In this document: piece after piece, positions 1 to 7,621 of the stretch | Layout of the letters: each line of letters starts with the position of its first letter | Numbering within the stretch: position 1 is the first letter of the stretch | Assembly: GCA_015055625.1 (NCBI GenBank) | Contig: SVHU01000009.1 | Location: forward strand, 33,395 to 97,394 | Length of the DNA: 64,000 nt | From: Clostridiales bacterium | GTDB taxonomy: Bacteria; Bacillota; Clostridia; Christensenellales; Pumilibacteraceae | Reading direction: 5' to 3' | The notes under the pieces: generated by a model | Told to the model about the DNA's origin: nothing | The model's input: the letters and a program-made list of their open reading frames with translations, nothing else | Database searches by the model: none | Position numbers and translations under genes: made by a program

Positions 1-2
1 GC

Positions 3-3000
3 GGTGTGTCTATCGCCGGCAAAGCGTCTGTTAACGGATACGATACAAATTGGGTAAACGACATTAGCGGAGTAAATAAAGGCTTTACGATAAGCGACAC
101 TATTTCTCTTAATTCCCCCTTTAGACTTAAGATTGTAGTAGAAAACAAAAATGCGGATTTATATTACGCACTATACAATAACGGAGTATTGGGAGAGTGG
201 AAGAAAGCAGTAAGCATCAGCAATATCCCTGCTTCTTCTCAAACCGGTTCGATAGGATTTTTGACAAGCAACGGAAGCTTAGCGTCTTATTGGGTAGATA
301 ACATCGAATGTTATTCTACTTCTACCGTATCGTTTAGCGAGGACTTCGAGTCTTATGGCGACGTTACGCTTACTGCAAACAACATCAATACAACTCTTGG
401 TCTTAATTACCTTATTCCAAGCGGAAAAACAGCAGGAACGGCGGTAATAAAAGACGGTCAGCTTGTGTTTACCGGTGGAAATTCTCACGACGGAATATTG
501 TTCACCGCAGGAGCAAACTGGACTAACTACGAGTTTGAAGCGGACGTAACTTACCTAAACGGAAGTGGTTGGGCAGGACTTATGGTACGCTCTCATTCGG
601 TTACTAACTTTAGAAAAGCAGGCGTTACGGTAGATAATGCAAGCGGAGCAAATACCGCATCCATTAACGGAAAGAACAATAGTATGGAATGGTATAATAA
701 CGTTAGTGGTACCGATTTAGTTCCATACGATAAAGCTGTTATTCCTCTTAATACTAAGACTAGACTTAAAGTTGTAGTCGAAGAAAATTCTTCGAAAATG
801 TATCTTGCATACTACACAGATGGAAAGCTTGGCGAGTGGGAGTACGTAATGGGTACTGAGGGAAGATTCCCCGACGGACAGATGAGCGGAAGCGTTGGAT
901 TTATGTCCAACAACAAGTGTCAGGTTGCTTTTGATAACGTAGTAGTTCGTAGAGGAAGCGATAGAATGACAGAGATTGTTCTTCCAAACGTTGCCGATAT
1001 CTACGAGGTAGAAAGCGGAATAGTAAATCCCCCCATTGTTGTACAAAGTATGACTACCGCGTTACCTTCCATAGAGGGTGAACGTCCTGCGGTTTTACTT
1101 GTAGAGGTGGATGCTAACCTTAATATTTTAGATAATAAGGGAGCGGTTGTAAGCAATATTGATAACTTTATCGACACTTACAGAAATTCTCTTATCCCCG
1201 CGTTTATTGTTGATTCTCAAGCAGAGGCTACTGCGCTTGCAACCAAGCTTAAAGATAAGAAACTTATTGACTGTTACGTTGTGGCGTCCTCGCAAAACGC
1301 AGGGCTTGTTCGTAGCGTAAGACTTGCAAACGACGTAACCAAACAAATTTCAGGCGCGTTGATATTTGATGATCTTAATAGCGTAAGCGCCAGAAAAGAG
1401 GCAAGAGCGCTTGTCGTAGACAATATGAGCTACGTGGCAATTTCTAAAGCTCTCCTATCAGAAGAGTCGGCGCATTACTTTAACGTCAGACAAATCGCTG
1501 TGTGGAGCATGGTAAGCAGTAAAGCGGACGTGTATAACGGCATTGCGTGTGGATATCACGGAATGGTAACCACTTCGCCCTCCCTTGTTTACGACGTGTA
1601 CGAGAGCATTACCGACGTAACGGTTAGCGGAAAGCCTGTAATTATTGCTCACCGTGGCGCAAACAACCTTATTGCAGGAGGCCCGGCTTATCCCGAAAAT
1701 ACTATTATGGGATACAAGGCTGCAATCGAGCAGTACGGTGTGGACGCTTTGGAGGTAGACGTTCGTATTAGCTCAGACGGATACTTGTTCTTGCTCCACG
1801 ATCCAACGCTTGACAGAACTACAAACGGTACCGGAAATGCAGCAAACTTGACGCTTGCTCAGCTTAAAGCTCTTACCGTGGATGAAGTTGCAGGAAAGGA
1901 AACTAAAATTCCTACCGTAGAAGAATTATTCGAGCTTATCAAAGGTACGGATATTGCTGTATACGCGCATATCAACGTAGCAACTGACACCGTGCTTGCA
2001 TCGTTCAATCATTTGATTGATAAGTACAATTGCAGAGATAACGTGTTGTTCTTTATTAGTAACGTATACGCTGACGATTTTAATTCAACCGTAAGTCGTA
2101 CCGTATCTAACTTAGCATACTCTATTGAAAATGCTCCCGTTGTTAAAAACGGTTCGCTTTACACGTCCGGCGACGTTTCCAGTATGTTTGGCGGAAAGTC
2201 CAGTGAGCTTGGCGGAGTGGAAGCAATGAGAGGAAATCTCAACCTTTACAACTATCAGCCACTTTTCTATCCTTATTATAAGCAAGGAAATATGTGGTCT
2301 ACCGAGTCTTTCTACTATCAGCTATCCGCGCGTGGATTCGTAAATACTCACTCCATTACTGACAGTCAGGCTACTATGGATACGGTTGCTCTTACGGGTT
2401 CCGGAGCGGTAGGATATTTGACGGATTGTATTCATTTGTGCGACGACTATCATTATACGGTAGACGTGAGCAATGCAACTTATCACGTAGGAGAGGTTGT
2501 TTCGCTCAATAGGCCTCTTAAGCTTATTAAGGGAATTGCAAACGTAGATTGTAACTTTATTACGCTTGAGGGGGACGAACTTGTTCTGACTTCTAAAGGC
2601 TATGCGCTTAGTGGAGCGGGAAGCACTACAATTGTGTTCTATGCTTCGCGCAAGGCGGACGGCGGTAGCGTATACACGGTATACAGCAAACCCGTTACAA
2701 TCACTTATACCGATCATTCTTACGTAAAACAAGCTGAAGAGGCTAAACAGTGTACTATAAACGGAACTAAAGAGCATTATAAATGTAATGATTGCGATAA
2801 GCTGTTTATTCTCGATAATGGCAACTACGTAGAAGTTAAAGCTTCCGATCTTGTAATACCTGCAAGCCACGAGCTTAAAGACGTAGAAGCAAAAGATAAG
2901 ACTTGTACCGAGGACGGATATACGGCGCACAAGGCATGTACCGAGTGTGATTATACCGAGGGCAAGGAAGTAATACCTGCAAGCCACGAGCTTAAAGACG

Positions 3001-3968
3001 TAGAGGCAAAAGATAAGACTTGTACCGAAGACGGATATACAGCGCATAAGGCATGTACCGAGTGTGATTACACCGAGGGCAAGGAAGAAGTACTTGCAGG
3101 ACATGAGATTGCGGAAAACGTTAGCGACGAGTTTATTTACGTTAAAGCAACCTGTAAAAAACCTGCAAAATATTATAAGAGCTGTTCGGTATGTAAAGAA
3201 AAGAGCGACGAGTTTTTCGAGCACGGCGAGCCACTTGAGCACAACTATCAAGAAATCGTAAAGAGTGAAAATCGAGTAAGCTCAGCTACCTGTACTCAAA
3301 AGGCAATATACTACAAGTCTTGCGCAGATTGCGGAGCGGTAAACAAAGACGAAACGTTTGAGTTTGGTCAGGTTGCAGAACACGATTGGAAAAATATCGT
3401 GGACGACAAATATCTTGAAAACCATGCTACCTGCACTGAAAAAGCAAAGTACAAAGTATCTTGCGAAACTTGCGGAATTGCGCACGAGGAAGAAACGTTT
3501 ACAAGCGGAAACGTTTTAGAACACGATTATGAGTATTCTAGCACGATAGCGCCTAATTGGAGCGAAAAGAAGAACGGATATGATTTGTGGGTATGTAAGC
3601 ACGATAACACACATACGCAGCAGAGAAATATCGTTAACTGGTATACGCTTTCCGCCCTTGTTCAGGTAGAGAATGGAAGCATTAACGGAGAGGCGAGAGT
3701 AACGGTAGAAAAGGGAACTGAAGTTACTGTTATTGCGAATACGTTAGAGGGAAAAGTGTTCAAATATTGGACTGTAAACGGCGAAACGGTAAGCGAAGAG
3801 AGCGAATATACGTTTGTTGCAAACGACAATATAAAGGTAGTTGCAGTGTTCGAAAAGAAAGAAGAGAAGAAAGAATCTTCGTCTGGATGCGGAGCAAACG
3901 CAATGGAAATTTTTACTCTTATTGCAGGACTTGCAACGCTTGCATTTGTGTTCAAAAAAATCAAGTAA
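3..3968 (+). CDS. Surface protein with glycerophosphodiester phosphodiesterase domain (5' end outside window)
   Basis: The frame is open to the left edge, so the true start and any signal peptide lie outside. Residue numbers here count from the GTG at 6. Two LamG/concanavalin-like modules come first (about 1-105 and 110-318), then an unassigned 220-residue stretch. A GDPD domain follows at about 546-812, with the HRG motif, the PENT motif and LLHDPTLDRTTNGTG. Next are Cys-pair modules (CxxC about every 20 residues, two of them near-identical), then an InlB-type B-repeat-like module. The protein ends in Ser-Ser-Ser-Gly-Cys-Gly, a hydrophobic helix and Lys-Lys-Ile-Lys. GDPD enzymes hydrolyse glycerophosphodiesters, or teichoic acid when extracellular. 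Surface location is inferred from the modular build and the C-terminal helix. A terminator follows at once. Confidence 0.85.
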   Translation, partial: GVSIAGKASVNGYDTNWVNDISGVNKGFTISDTISLNSPFRLKIVVENKNADLYYALYNNGVLGEWKKAVSISNIPASSQTGSIGFLTSNGSLASYWVDNIECYSTSTVSFSEDFESYGDVTLTANNINTTLGLNYLIPSGKTAGTAVIKDGQLVFTGGNSHDGILFTAGANWTNYEFEADVTYLNGSGWAGLMVRSHSVTNFRKAGVTVDNASGANTASINGKNNSMEWYNNVSGTDLVPYDKAVIPLNTKTRLKVVVEENSSKMYLAYYTDGKLGEWEYVMGTEGRFPDGQMSGSVGFMSNNKCQVAFDNVVVRRGSDRMTEIVLPNVADIYEVESGIVNPPIVVQSMTTALPSIEGERPAVLLVEVDANLNILDNKGAVVSNIDNFIDTYRNSLIPAFIVDSQAEATALATKLKDKKLIDCYVVASSQNAGLVRSVRLANDVTKQISGALIFDDLNSVSARKEARALVVDNMSYVAISKALLSEESAHYFNVRQIAVWSMVSSKADVYNGIACGYHGMVTTSPSLVYDVYESITDVTVSGKPVIIAHRGANNLIAGGPAYPENTIMGYKAAIEQYGVDALEVDVRISSDGYLFLLHDPTLDRTTNGTGNAANLTLAQLKALTVDEVAGKETKIPTVEELFELIKGTDIAVYAHINVATDTVLASFNHLIDKYNCRDNVLFFISNVYADDFNSTVSRTVSNLAYSIENAPVVKNGSLYTSGDVSSMFGGKSSELGGVEAMRGNLNLYNYQPLFYPYYKQGNMWSTESFYYQLSARGFVNTHSITDSQATMDTVALTGSGAVGYLTDCIHLCDDYHYTVDVSNATYHVGEVVSLNRPLKLIKGIANVDCNFITLEGDELVLTSKGYALSGAGSTTIVFYASRKADGGSVYTVYSKPVTITYTDHSYVKQAEEAKQCTINGTKEHYKCNDCDKLFILDNGNYVEVKASDLVIPASHELKDVEAKDKTCTEDGYTAHKACTECDYTEGKEVIPASHELKDVEAKDKTCTEDGYTAHKACTECDYTEGKEEVLAGHEIAENVSDEFIYVKATCKKPAKYYKSCSVCKEKSDEFFEHGEPLEHNYQEIVKSENRVSSATCTQKAIYYKSCADCGAVNKDETFEFGQVAEHDWKNIVDDKYLENHATCTEKAKYKVSCETCGIAHEEETFTSGNVLEHDYEYSSTIAPNWSEKKNGYDLWVCKHDNTHTQQRNIVNWYTLSALVQVENGSINGEARVTVEKGTEVTVIANTLEGKVFKYWTVNGETVSEESEYTFVANDNIKVVAVFEKKEEKKESSSGCGANAMEIFTLIAGLATLAFVFKKIK
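2854..3087 (+). repeat. Two tandem 117-bp coding repeats
   Basis: Two nearly identical 117-bp units inside the surface protein gene encode a 39-residue module starting ASHELKDVEA and carrying two CxxC-type pairs. Further diverged copies follow up to about 3540. The near identity of the first two suggests recent duplication. Confidence 0.9.
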
Positions 3969-3989
3969 CTTAAAGTAGCGAAAATGTCA

Positions 3990-4017
3990 AAAAGCGGTTG
4001 TTTTTACAACCGCTTTT
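3990..4017 (+). terminator. Rho-independent terminator
   Basis: A perfect 12-bp stem (AAAAGCGGTTGT with its complement) around a TTTT loop, ending in TTTT, 21 bases after the stop of the surface protein gene. Confidence 0.9.
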
Positions 4018-4048
4018 GCATTAATTTTACAATCTTCCGCTTTTCTGC

Positions 4049-4077
4049 TTGACATTGATTTTATATTGTATTATAAT
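4049..4077 (+). promoter_or_regulatory. Promoter of the DeoR-family gene
   Basis: TTGACA at 4049-4054 and TATAAT at 4072-4077 with a 17-base spacer: a consensus sigma-A promoter. It leaves a leader of about 75 bases before the start at 4160. Confidence 0.85.
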
Positions 4078-4082
4078 ACAAT
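4065..4082. promoter_or_regulatory. 18-bp palindrome over the -10 box, candidate operator
   Basis: ATTGTATTATAATACAAT is a perfect palindrome centred on the -10 element. Its position fits a repressor site, probably for the DeoR-family protein encoded just downstream (autoregulation, inferred). Confidence 0.55.
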
Positions 4083-4159
4083 AAGCAACAACGCGCATTA
4101 AATGAGCAAAATATGAGAGATTTGCACATTGTTGATAAAGTTTTAAGGAGAAAAACAGA

Positions 4160-4909
4160 ATGTTTAATGAAGAAAGAGAAACGCAAATCCTCAATATATT
4201 GCAGGAGAACAATTATTACGCAACGGTCGAGTACATAGCTCAATGCATACATATCAGTCCCTCGTCTGTAAGAAGGGATCTTAACAAGCTTGAAGCTAAG
4301 GGTATAGTAAAGAGAAGCTATGGTGGAGTGTCCTTACTTAGGGGCGATAGATCTATTGTTCCGTTTGCAATGCGTACGCACCGTAATATCGACCTTAAAA
4401 AGTCGATTGCAAGAAAAGCCGTATCGCTTATAAAGGAAGGCGACGTTATTTTTATTGACGGCTCGTCTACCGCATACTTTTTGTCCGAATATTTGTCGGG
4501 ATTTGAAAAGCTTAAGGTTATCACCAACGGGATAGACGCACTTACTTCGCTTACTAAATATCGCGTAGACGTATATTCTACGGGCGGAATGCTTTCTCCT
4601 CCCAACCGTGCGGTACTTGTTGGAAACTTTGCGCAAGAAATGATTAATTCTGTACATGCAGATATTGTGTTCTTTTCCTCTCAAACAATGGATAGCGACG
4701 GAGTAGTATACGATTGCTATGAAGAGGAAAATCGTATTCGTCAGCTTATGATGAAAAATTCTTCAAGAAAGGTATTCCTTTGCGACAGCACCAAACTTTC
4801 TCAGCAATCCACATTTAAGCTTTGTAACGTAAACGACGTGGACGATATCATTTGCGACAAGCCCCTAGACGACTACTTTACCGTTCCCGTAAAAGCAAGA
4901 CTTCACTAA
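4160..4909 (+). CDS. DeoR/GlpR-family transcriptional regulator
   Basis: 249 residues, the usual length for the family. The N-terminal winged helix-turn-helix (about 1-57) has the DeoR recognition pattern SPSSVRRDLNKLEAKG. Residues about 75-235 form the sugar-phosphate-binding DeoRC domain, with IDGSSTAYFL, VITNG and STGG motifs. Such proteins usually repress sugar catabolic genes and release DNA on binding a sugar phosphate. An AAGGAG site precedes the ATG by 10 bases. The gene stands alone between terminators, so its targets cannot be read from its neighbours; it may control itself through the palindrome at 4065 or act on distant sugar genes. Confidence 0.9.
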   Translation: MFNEERETQILNILQENNYYATVEYIAQCIHISPSSVRRDLNKLEAKGIVKRSYGGVSLLRGDRSIVPFAMRTHRNIDLKKSIARKAVSLIKEGDVIFIDGSSTAYFLSEYLSGFEKLKVITNGIDALTSLTKYRVDVYSTGGMLSPPNRAVLVGNFAQEMINSVHADIVFFSSQTMDSDGVVYDCYEEENRIRQLMMKNSSRKVFLCDSTKLSQQSTFKLCNVNDVDDIICDKPLDDYFTVPVKARLH

Positions 4910-4919
4910 AAAGCATATT

Positions 4920-4957
4920 AAATCCCATTCCTTATTATATATAGGGAGTGGGATTTT
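4920..4957 (+). terminator. Rho-independent terminator of the DeoR-family gene
   Basis: AATCCCATTCC pairs with GGAGTGGGATT around an AT-rich loop and is followed by TT, 11 bases after the stop. Confidence 0.8.
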
Positions 4958-5497
4958 GTGTGAAGGCGCACCAACGTAGACGGTGGACAGGTCCACTCCC
5001 AATATATGCTCTTTAGTATTTTATTTATAAATGAGAGCAATTAGTTCTTTGAATTGATTGAATTTACAAGTTTTTAGAGCGAAGGCGCACACCCAATATA
5101 CCAACGTAGACGTTGGATCCGAAATGTTGTGCTTTAACAAAGCAAGTAATTAAGTGTAGTTGGTTTCTTAACTTGCTGTCCACCGATTCACGAATCGCCC
5201 CACTATGATAAAGCTAATCCACACCGAAAGGATTGGATAAGCTAATTATCTTTTCGCAATAAAATCCCTCAGACAAAACTGATAGTTTTGCCAGCTCCCT
5301 TTACAAAGGAGCCCTTATAAGGCTAATTCGTAAACGATATAGATGTAGGGGAGAGGTTTAACTCCTCCCGAAATCACGCAACAAAAAACGGAAGGACATA
5401 TAGCCCTCCCCGCCAATTATACGATAAGTAATTATCTATGCAAATAATCAATCAGACTAATTTTCTAAAAAAAATTAAAAAAACTTTTTAAAAACTC
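4958..5497. repeat. Intergenic region of mixed interspersed repeats, no gene
   Basis: No coding sequence is supported here. GAAGGCGCAC occurs at 5081, near-copied at 4962 and again at 47213. CCAACGTAGACGTTGG at 5101-5116 is a perfect inverted repeat followed by a GGATCCGA motif also seen near 11445. The stretch 5262-5315 (TCCCTCAG, a CAAAACT/AGTTTTG hairpin, then a GCTCC/GGAGC hairpin) resembles intergenic repeats common in gut Clostridia. A further G-rich/C-rich inverted repeat lies at 5347-5420. These look like non-coding, possibly mobile or RNA-structured repeats. Confidence 0.6.
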
Positions 5498-5526
5498 TTG
5501 ACAAATCCTTTTCGATATGCTATTAT
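5498..5526 (+). promoter_or_regulatory. Promoter of the perR-rubrerythrin pair
   Basis: TTGACA at 5498-5503, 17-base spacer, TATTAT at 5521-5526. Confidence 0.85.
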
Positions 5527-5549
5527 TAAGTAGTAATCATTCCTACTTA
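5527..5549. promoter_or_regulatory. Candidate PerR operator
   Basis: TAAGTAG and CTACTTA form a perfect 7-bp inverted repeat separated by TAATCATTC, directly after the -10 box. The AT-rich core with AATCATT resembles Fur/PerR boxes, and the position fits autorepression by the gene downstream (inferred). Confidence 0.55.
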
Positions 5550-5580
5550 TGAAATTCATTCAGGCAAAAGGAGGCGCGCT

Positions 5581-5949
5581 ATGAGATATTCGAAACAACG
5601 AGAAACAATATACGACGTAGTGTGCTCGACTAAATGTCATCCAAATGCCGAGTGGGTATATAACGAGGTGCGAAAGGTTATTCCCGACATATCGCTTGGA
5701 ACGGTTTATAGAAACCTAAATTCGCTTGTGGATGCAAGACGGCTGGATAGTCTGGAAACGGCGCTAAAGGAAGTTCATTTTGACGGAGATATGAGCGTTC
5801 ACGCGCATTTTGTATGTGATAAATGTTGTAAAATCTACGATATGGCGATACAGGCGCAAGTAAAGAATCCTGAAGGGTTTGAGGTCAGCCACGAAAAGCA
5901 TATTTATTATGGGCTTTGTAAAGACTGTAATAAAGCTGAGGCAAAATAG
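5581..5949 (+). CDS. perR: Fur-family peroxide-type repressor (PerR-like)
   Basis: 122 residues, shorter than the roughly 145 of Bacillus PerR. A winged helix occupies about 10-60, with recognition helix LGTVYRNLNSL at 39-49. The structural zinc site is C79, C82, C113 and C116. His20, Asp68/Asp70, His74 and His76 are well placed for the regulatory metal site. PerR proteins sense peroxide by metal-catalysed His oxidation and then release DNA. The next gene is a reverse rubrerythrin, a classic PerR target in clostridia, which favours PerR over Fur or Zur. AAAGGAGG precedes the ATG. Confidence 0.82.
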   Translation: MRYSKQRETIYDVVCSTKCHPNAEWVYNEVRKVIPDISLGTVYRNLNSLVDARRLDSLETALKEVHFDGDMSVHAHFVCDKCCKIYDMAIQAQVKNPEGFEVSHEKHIYYGLCKDCNKAEAK

Positions 5950-6017
5950 GTTAAAATGCGGAAAATCCGCTTTAATAAAAAAGGTAAATAAAAAAAGTTT
6001 AACGGAGGTAAATAATT

Positions 6018-6548
6018 ATGAAAAGATGTTTAGTTTGTGGATGCGTAGTAGAAGACGGTGTTGAGGAGTGCCCCCAGTGCCACGTTAAGGGAAAGTTCGA
6101 AGCTATCCCTGCAGAGAAAGAGGCTTGGGCTTGCGAGCACCACGTAGGTGATGGCAAGGTAGAGGACGAAATCATCGTAGCTGGACTTAAAGAGAACTTT
6201 ATGGGCGAGTGCACCGAAGTTGGTATGTACCTTGCAATGGCAAGAGTTGCAGAGCGCGAGGGATATCCCGAGGTTGCAGAAGCTTTCAAAAGATACGCAT
6301 ACGAAGAGGCAGAGCACGCAGCAAAGTTTGCTGAACTTCTCGGCGAGGTAGTAACCGACAGTACCAAGAAGAACCTCGAGCTTCGTTATATGGCAGAAGG
6401 CGGAGCATGCAAGGGTAAGCTTGATCTTGCAGTAAGAGCTAAACAGCTTGGTTACGACGCTATTCACGATACTGTTCACGAGATGGCAAAGGATGAAGCA
6501 AGACATGGCGCAGGCTTTAAGGGACTTTTGGACAGACTCTTCAAATAA
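6018..6548 (+). CDS. Reverse rubrerythrin (NADH peroxidase component)
   Basis: 176 residues. An N-terminal rubredoxin-like Fe(Cys)4 site is formed by C4, C7, C18 and C21. A four-helix diiron domain follows, with ExxH-type ligands in EEAEH and DEARH and further Glu in the first helix. The domain order, rubredoxin before diiron, is that of clostridial reverse rubrerythrins, which reduce H2O2 and O2 using electrons from NADH via rubredoxin partners. It lies 68 bases after perR, probably in one transcript; a small GCGGA/TCCGC hairpin between them could modulate read-through. RBS GGAGG. Confidence 0.88.
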   Translation: MKRCLVCGCVVEDGVEECPQCHVKGKFEAIPAEKEAWACEHHVGDGKVEDEIIVAGLKENFMGECTEVGMYLAMARVAEREGYPEVAEAFKRYAYEEAEHAAKFAELLGEVVTDSTKKNLELRYMAEGGACKGKLDLAVRAKQLGYDAIHDTVHEMAKDEARHGAGFKGLLDRLFK

Positions 6549-6580
6549 GATATAATCCTAAGAAAAATATTTCAATAGAC

Positions 6581-6622
6581 AAAAAACACGCTGTATTCAA
6601 CAATGAGTACGGCGCGTTTTTT
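6581..6622 (+). terminator. Terminator after rubrerythrin
   Basis: AAAAAACACGCTGTATTC pairs, with some G-U pairs, with GAGTACGGCGCGTTTTTT, ending in a T run. Confidence 0.85.
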
Positions 6623-6672
6623 AGCTTGTGTTATTGATAAAAAATGTGTAATTACAGATTGAAAATTAAAAG

Positions 6673-6707
6673 ACAAAGTATCTCGACATGTTATCGAGAT
6701 ACTTTGT
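6673..6707 (-). terminator. Terminator of the small XRE gene
   Basis: Perfect 14-bp stem ACAAAGTATCTCGA with a 7-base loop. On the minus strand it is followed by TCTTTTAATTTT, so it fits termination of the gene ending at 6837. Confidence 0.75.
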
Positions 6708-6836
6708 AAGTACTGCTACTATTATAGGATTGTTCTATTTTTTTAGAAAAAATCCACGAAATTTGAGAAAACTTAAATTAGCTCTTAAAATAAAGAACTC
6801 CCCTAGCGTCTTAAGTATGAATAAAATTAGGTTTAA

Positions 6837-7043
6837 TCAGTAATCTTTTCTACCCAGCAAATAGTCAACCGATACATCATAAAGGTCAGCAAGTCTAACG
6901 AGATTGGCAAGTGTGGGTTCCGCACCGCTATTCTCGTATCGGATGTAAGAAGGCTGTTTGATACCGAGCACAGTTGCAACTTGTGCTTGTGTGTAGCCAG
7001 CTTGCTTTCTCAATTCAAGAATGCGTTTACTAAAAGTTTCCAT
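6837..7043 (-). CDS. Small XRE-family HTH regulator
   Basis: 68 residues, essentially a single helix-turn-helix domain. The helices run from about 17 to 60, with TQAQVATVLGIKQPSYIRYE as the DNA-reading part, followed by the common VSVDYLLGR ending. AGGAGG lies before the ATG at 7043. Such minimal Cro/CI-like proteins are usually repressors; nothing adjacent points to a specific target. Confidence 0.88.
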   Translation of the reverse strand: METFSKRILELRKQAGYTQAQVATVLGIKQPSYIRYENSGAEPTLANLVRLADLYDVSVDYLLGRKDY

Positions 7044-7176
7044 GATTTCCTCCTATTTGTTATTGTTCGCTAAATAGTATACCAAAGTATTTAAGCTTTG
7101 TGTGCTTTTATAAGGAAAGTTTATAAAAATTTTTAAAATGTTGTGTTTTTTTAATAACGTATTGCCCTAAAATAAA

Positions 7177-7210
7177 CAAAAGGCATCTCTTTTAACAGAA
7201 ACGCCTTTTG
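7177..7210 (-). terminator. Terminator of the 26-residue gene
   Basis: CAAAAGGC... and ...GCCTTTTG form a stem just after the stop at 7229. The minus-strand tail reads TTTTGTTTATTTT. The other strand is also T-rich. Confidence 0.7.
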
Positions 7211-7228
7211 TTTTTTACTTTTAACTTT

Positions 7229-7309
7229 TTACTTGCAGTTTTTAGTTCCACTGCAAGCTTTTGTTTTTTGAGCTTTAGCCGTAGTTCTGTTATTTTTCTT
7301 AGTAGCCAT
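7229..7309 (-). CDS. 26-residue basic protein of unknown function
   Basis: A short reading frame starting MATKKNNRTTAKAQ and ending CSGTKNCK. It is rich in Lys, Asn and Thr and has two Cys near the end. Support: an AAGGAGG ribosome site 8 bases before the ATG, its own consensus promoter (7428-7456) and its own terminator (7177-7210). A longer reading frame in another phase overlaps it (7192-7383) but lacks comparable signals. Function unknown; the high charge could suit nucleic acid or metal binding, which is speculation. Confidence 0.65.
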   Translation of the reverse strand: MATKKNNRTTAKAQKTKACSGTKNCK

Positions 7310-7427
7310 TTTGAGATCCTCCTTATACGTTTAATTTGTCGATTTTTTTTATTTTTATACATAAATTCGACAAAATAATACAAAGGAAGATTTTAGTAGT
7401 AGATTTAGTATTATTCTACTATATAAT

Positions 7428-7456
7428 ATTATGAACTTTTAAATTGCCAATGTCAA
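7428..7456 (-). promoter_or_regulatory. Promoter of the 26-residue gene
   Basis: On the minus strand, TTGACA at 7456-7451, 17-base spacer, CATAAT at 7433-7428; leader of about 110 bases. Confidence 0.7.
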
Positions 7457-7508
7457 GCAAACATAGTGAATAATTTGTGAAAAATCGGCAAATAAGAGTG
7501 TTTTAGTC

Positions 7509-7538
7509 TTGCATTTTTGGAGGGTTTTATGATATAAT
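7509..7538 (+). promoter_or_regulatory. Promoter of the DUF1538-PII operon
   Basis: TTGCAT at 7509-7514, 18-base spacer, TATAAT at 7533-7538. Confidence 0.7.
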
Positions 7539-7621
7539 ACCACTAGAGCATAATGTAGATACTCAATCTACCTTAAAATAATTAAAAACGCATCGATTTT
7601 ATTTCATAAAAGGGCGCGATA

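Noticed and set aside
2322..3251. A 309-codon minus-strand frame
   Set aside because: Antisense to the GDPD surface protein and partly generated by its 117-bp repeats; no start signals.
7192..7383. 63-codon Lys/Arg-rich frame on the minus strand
   Set aside because: It overlaps the 26-residue frame in another phase. Only the shorter frame has AAGGAGG at the right distance, and the longer one starts in AT-rich DNA without a site.
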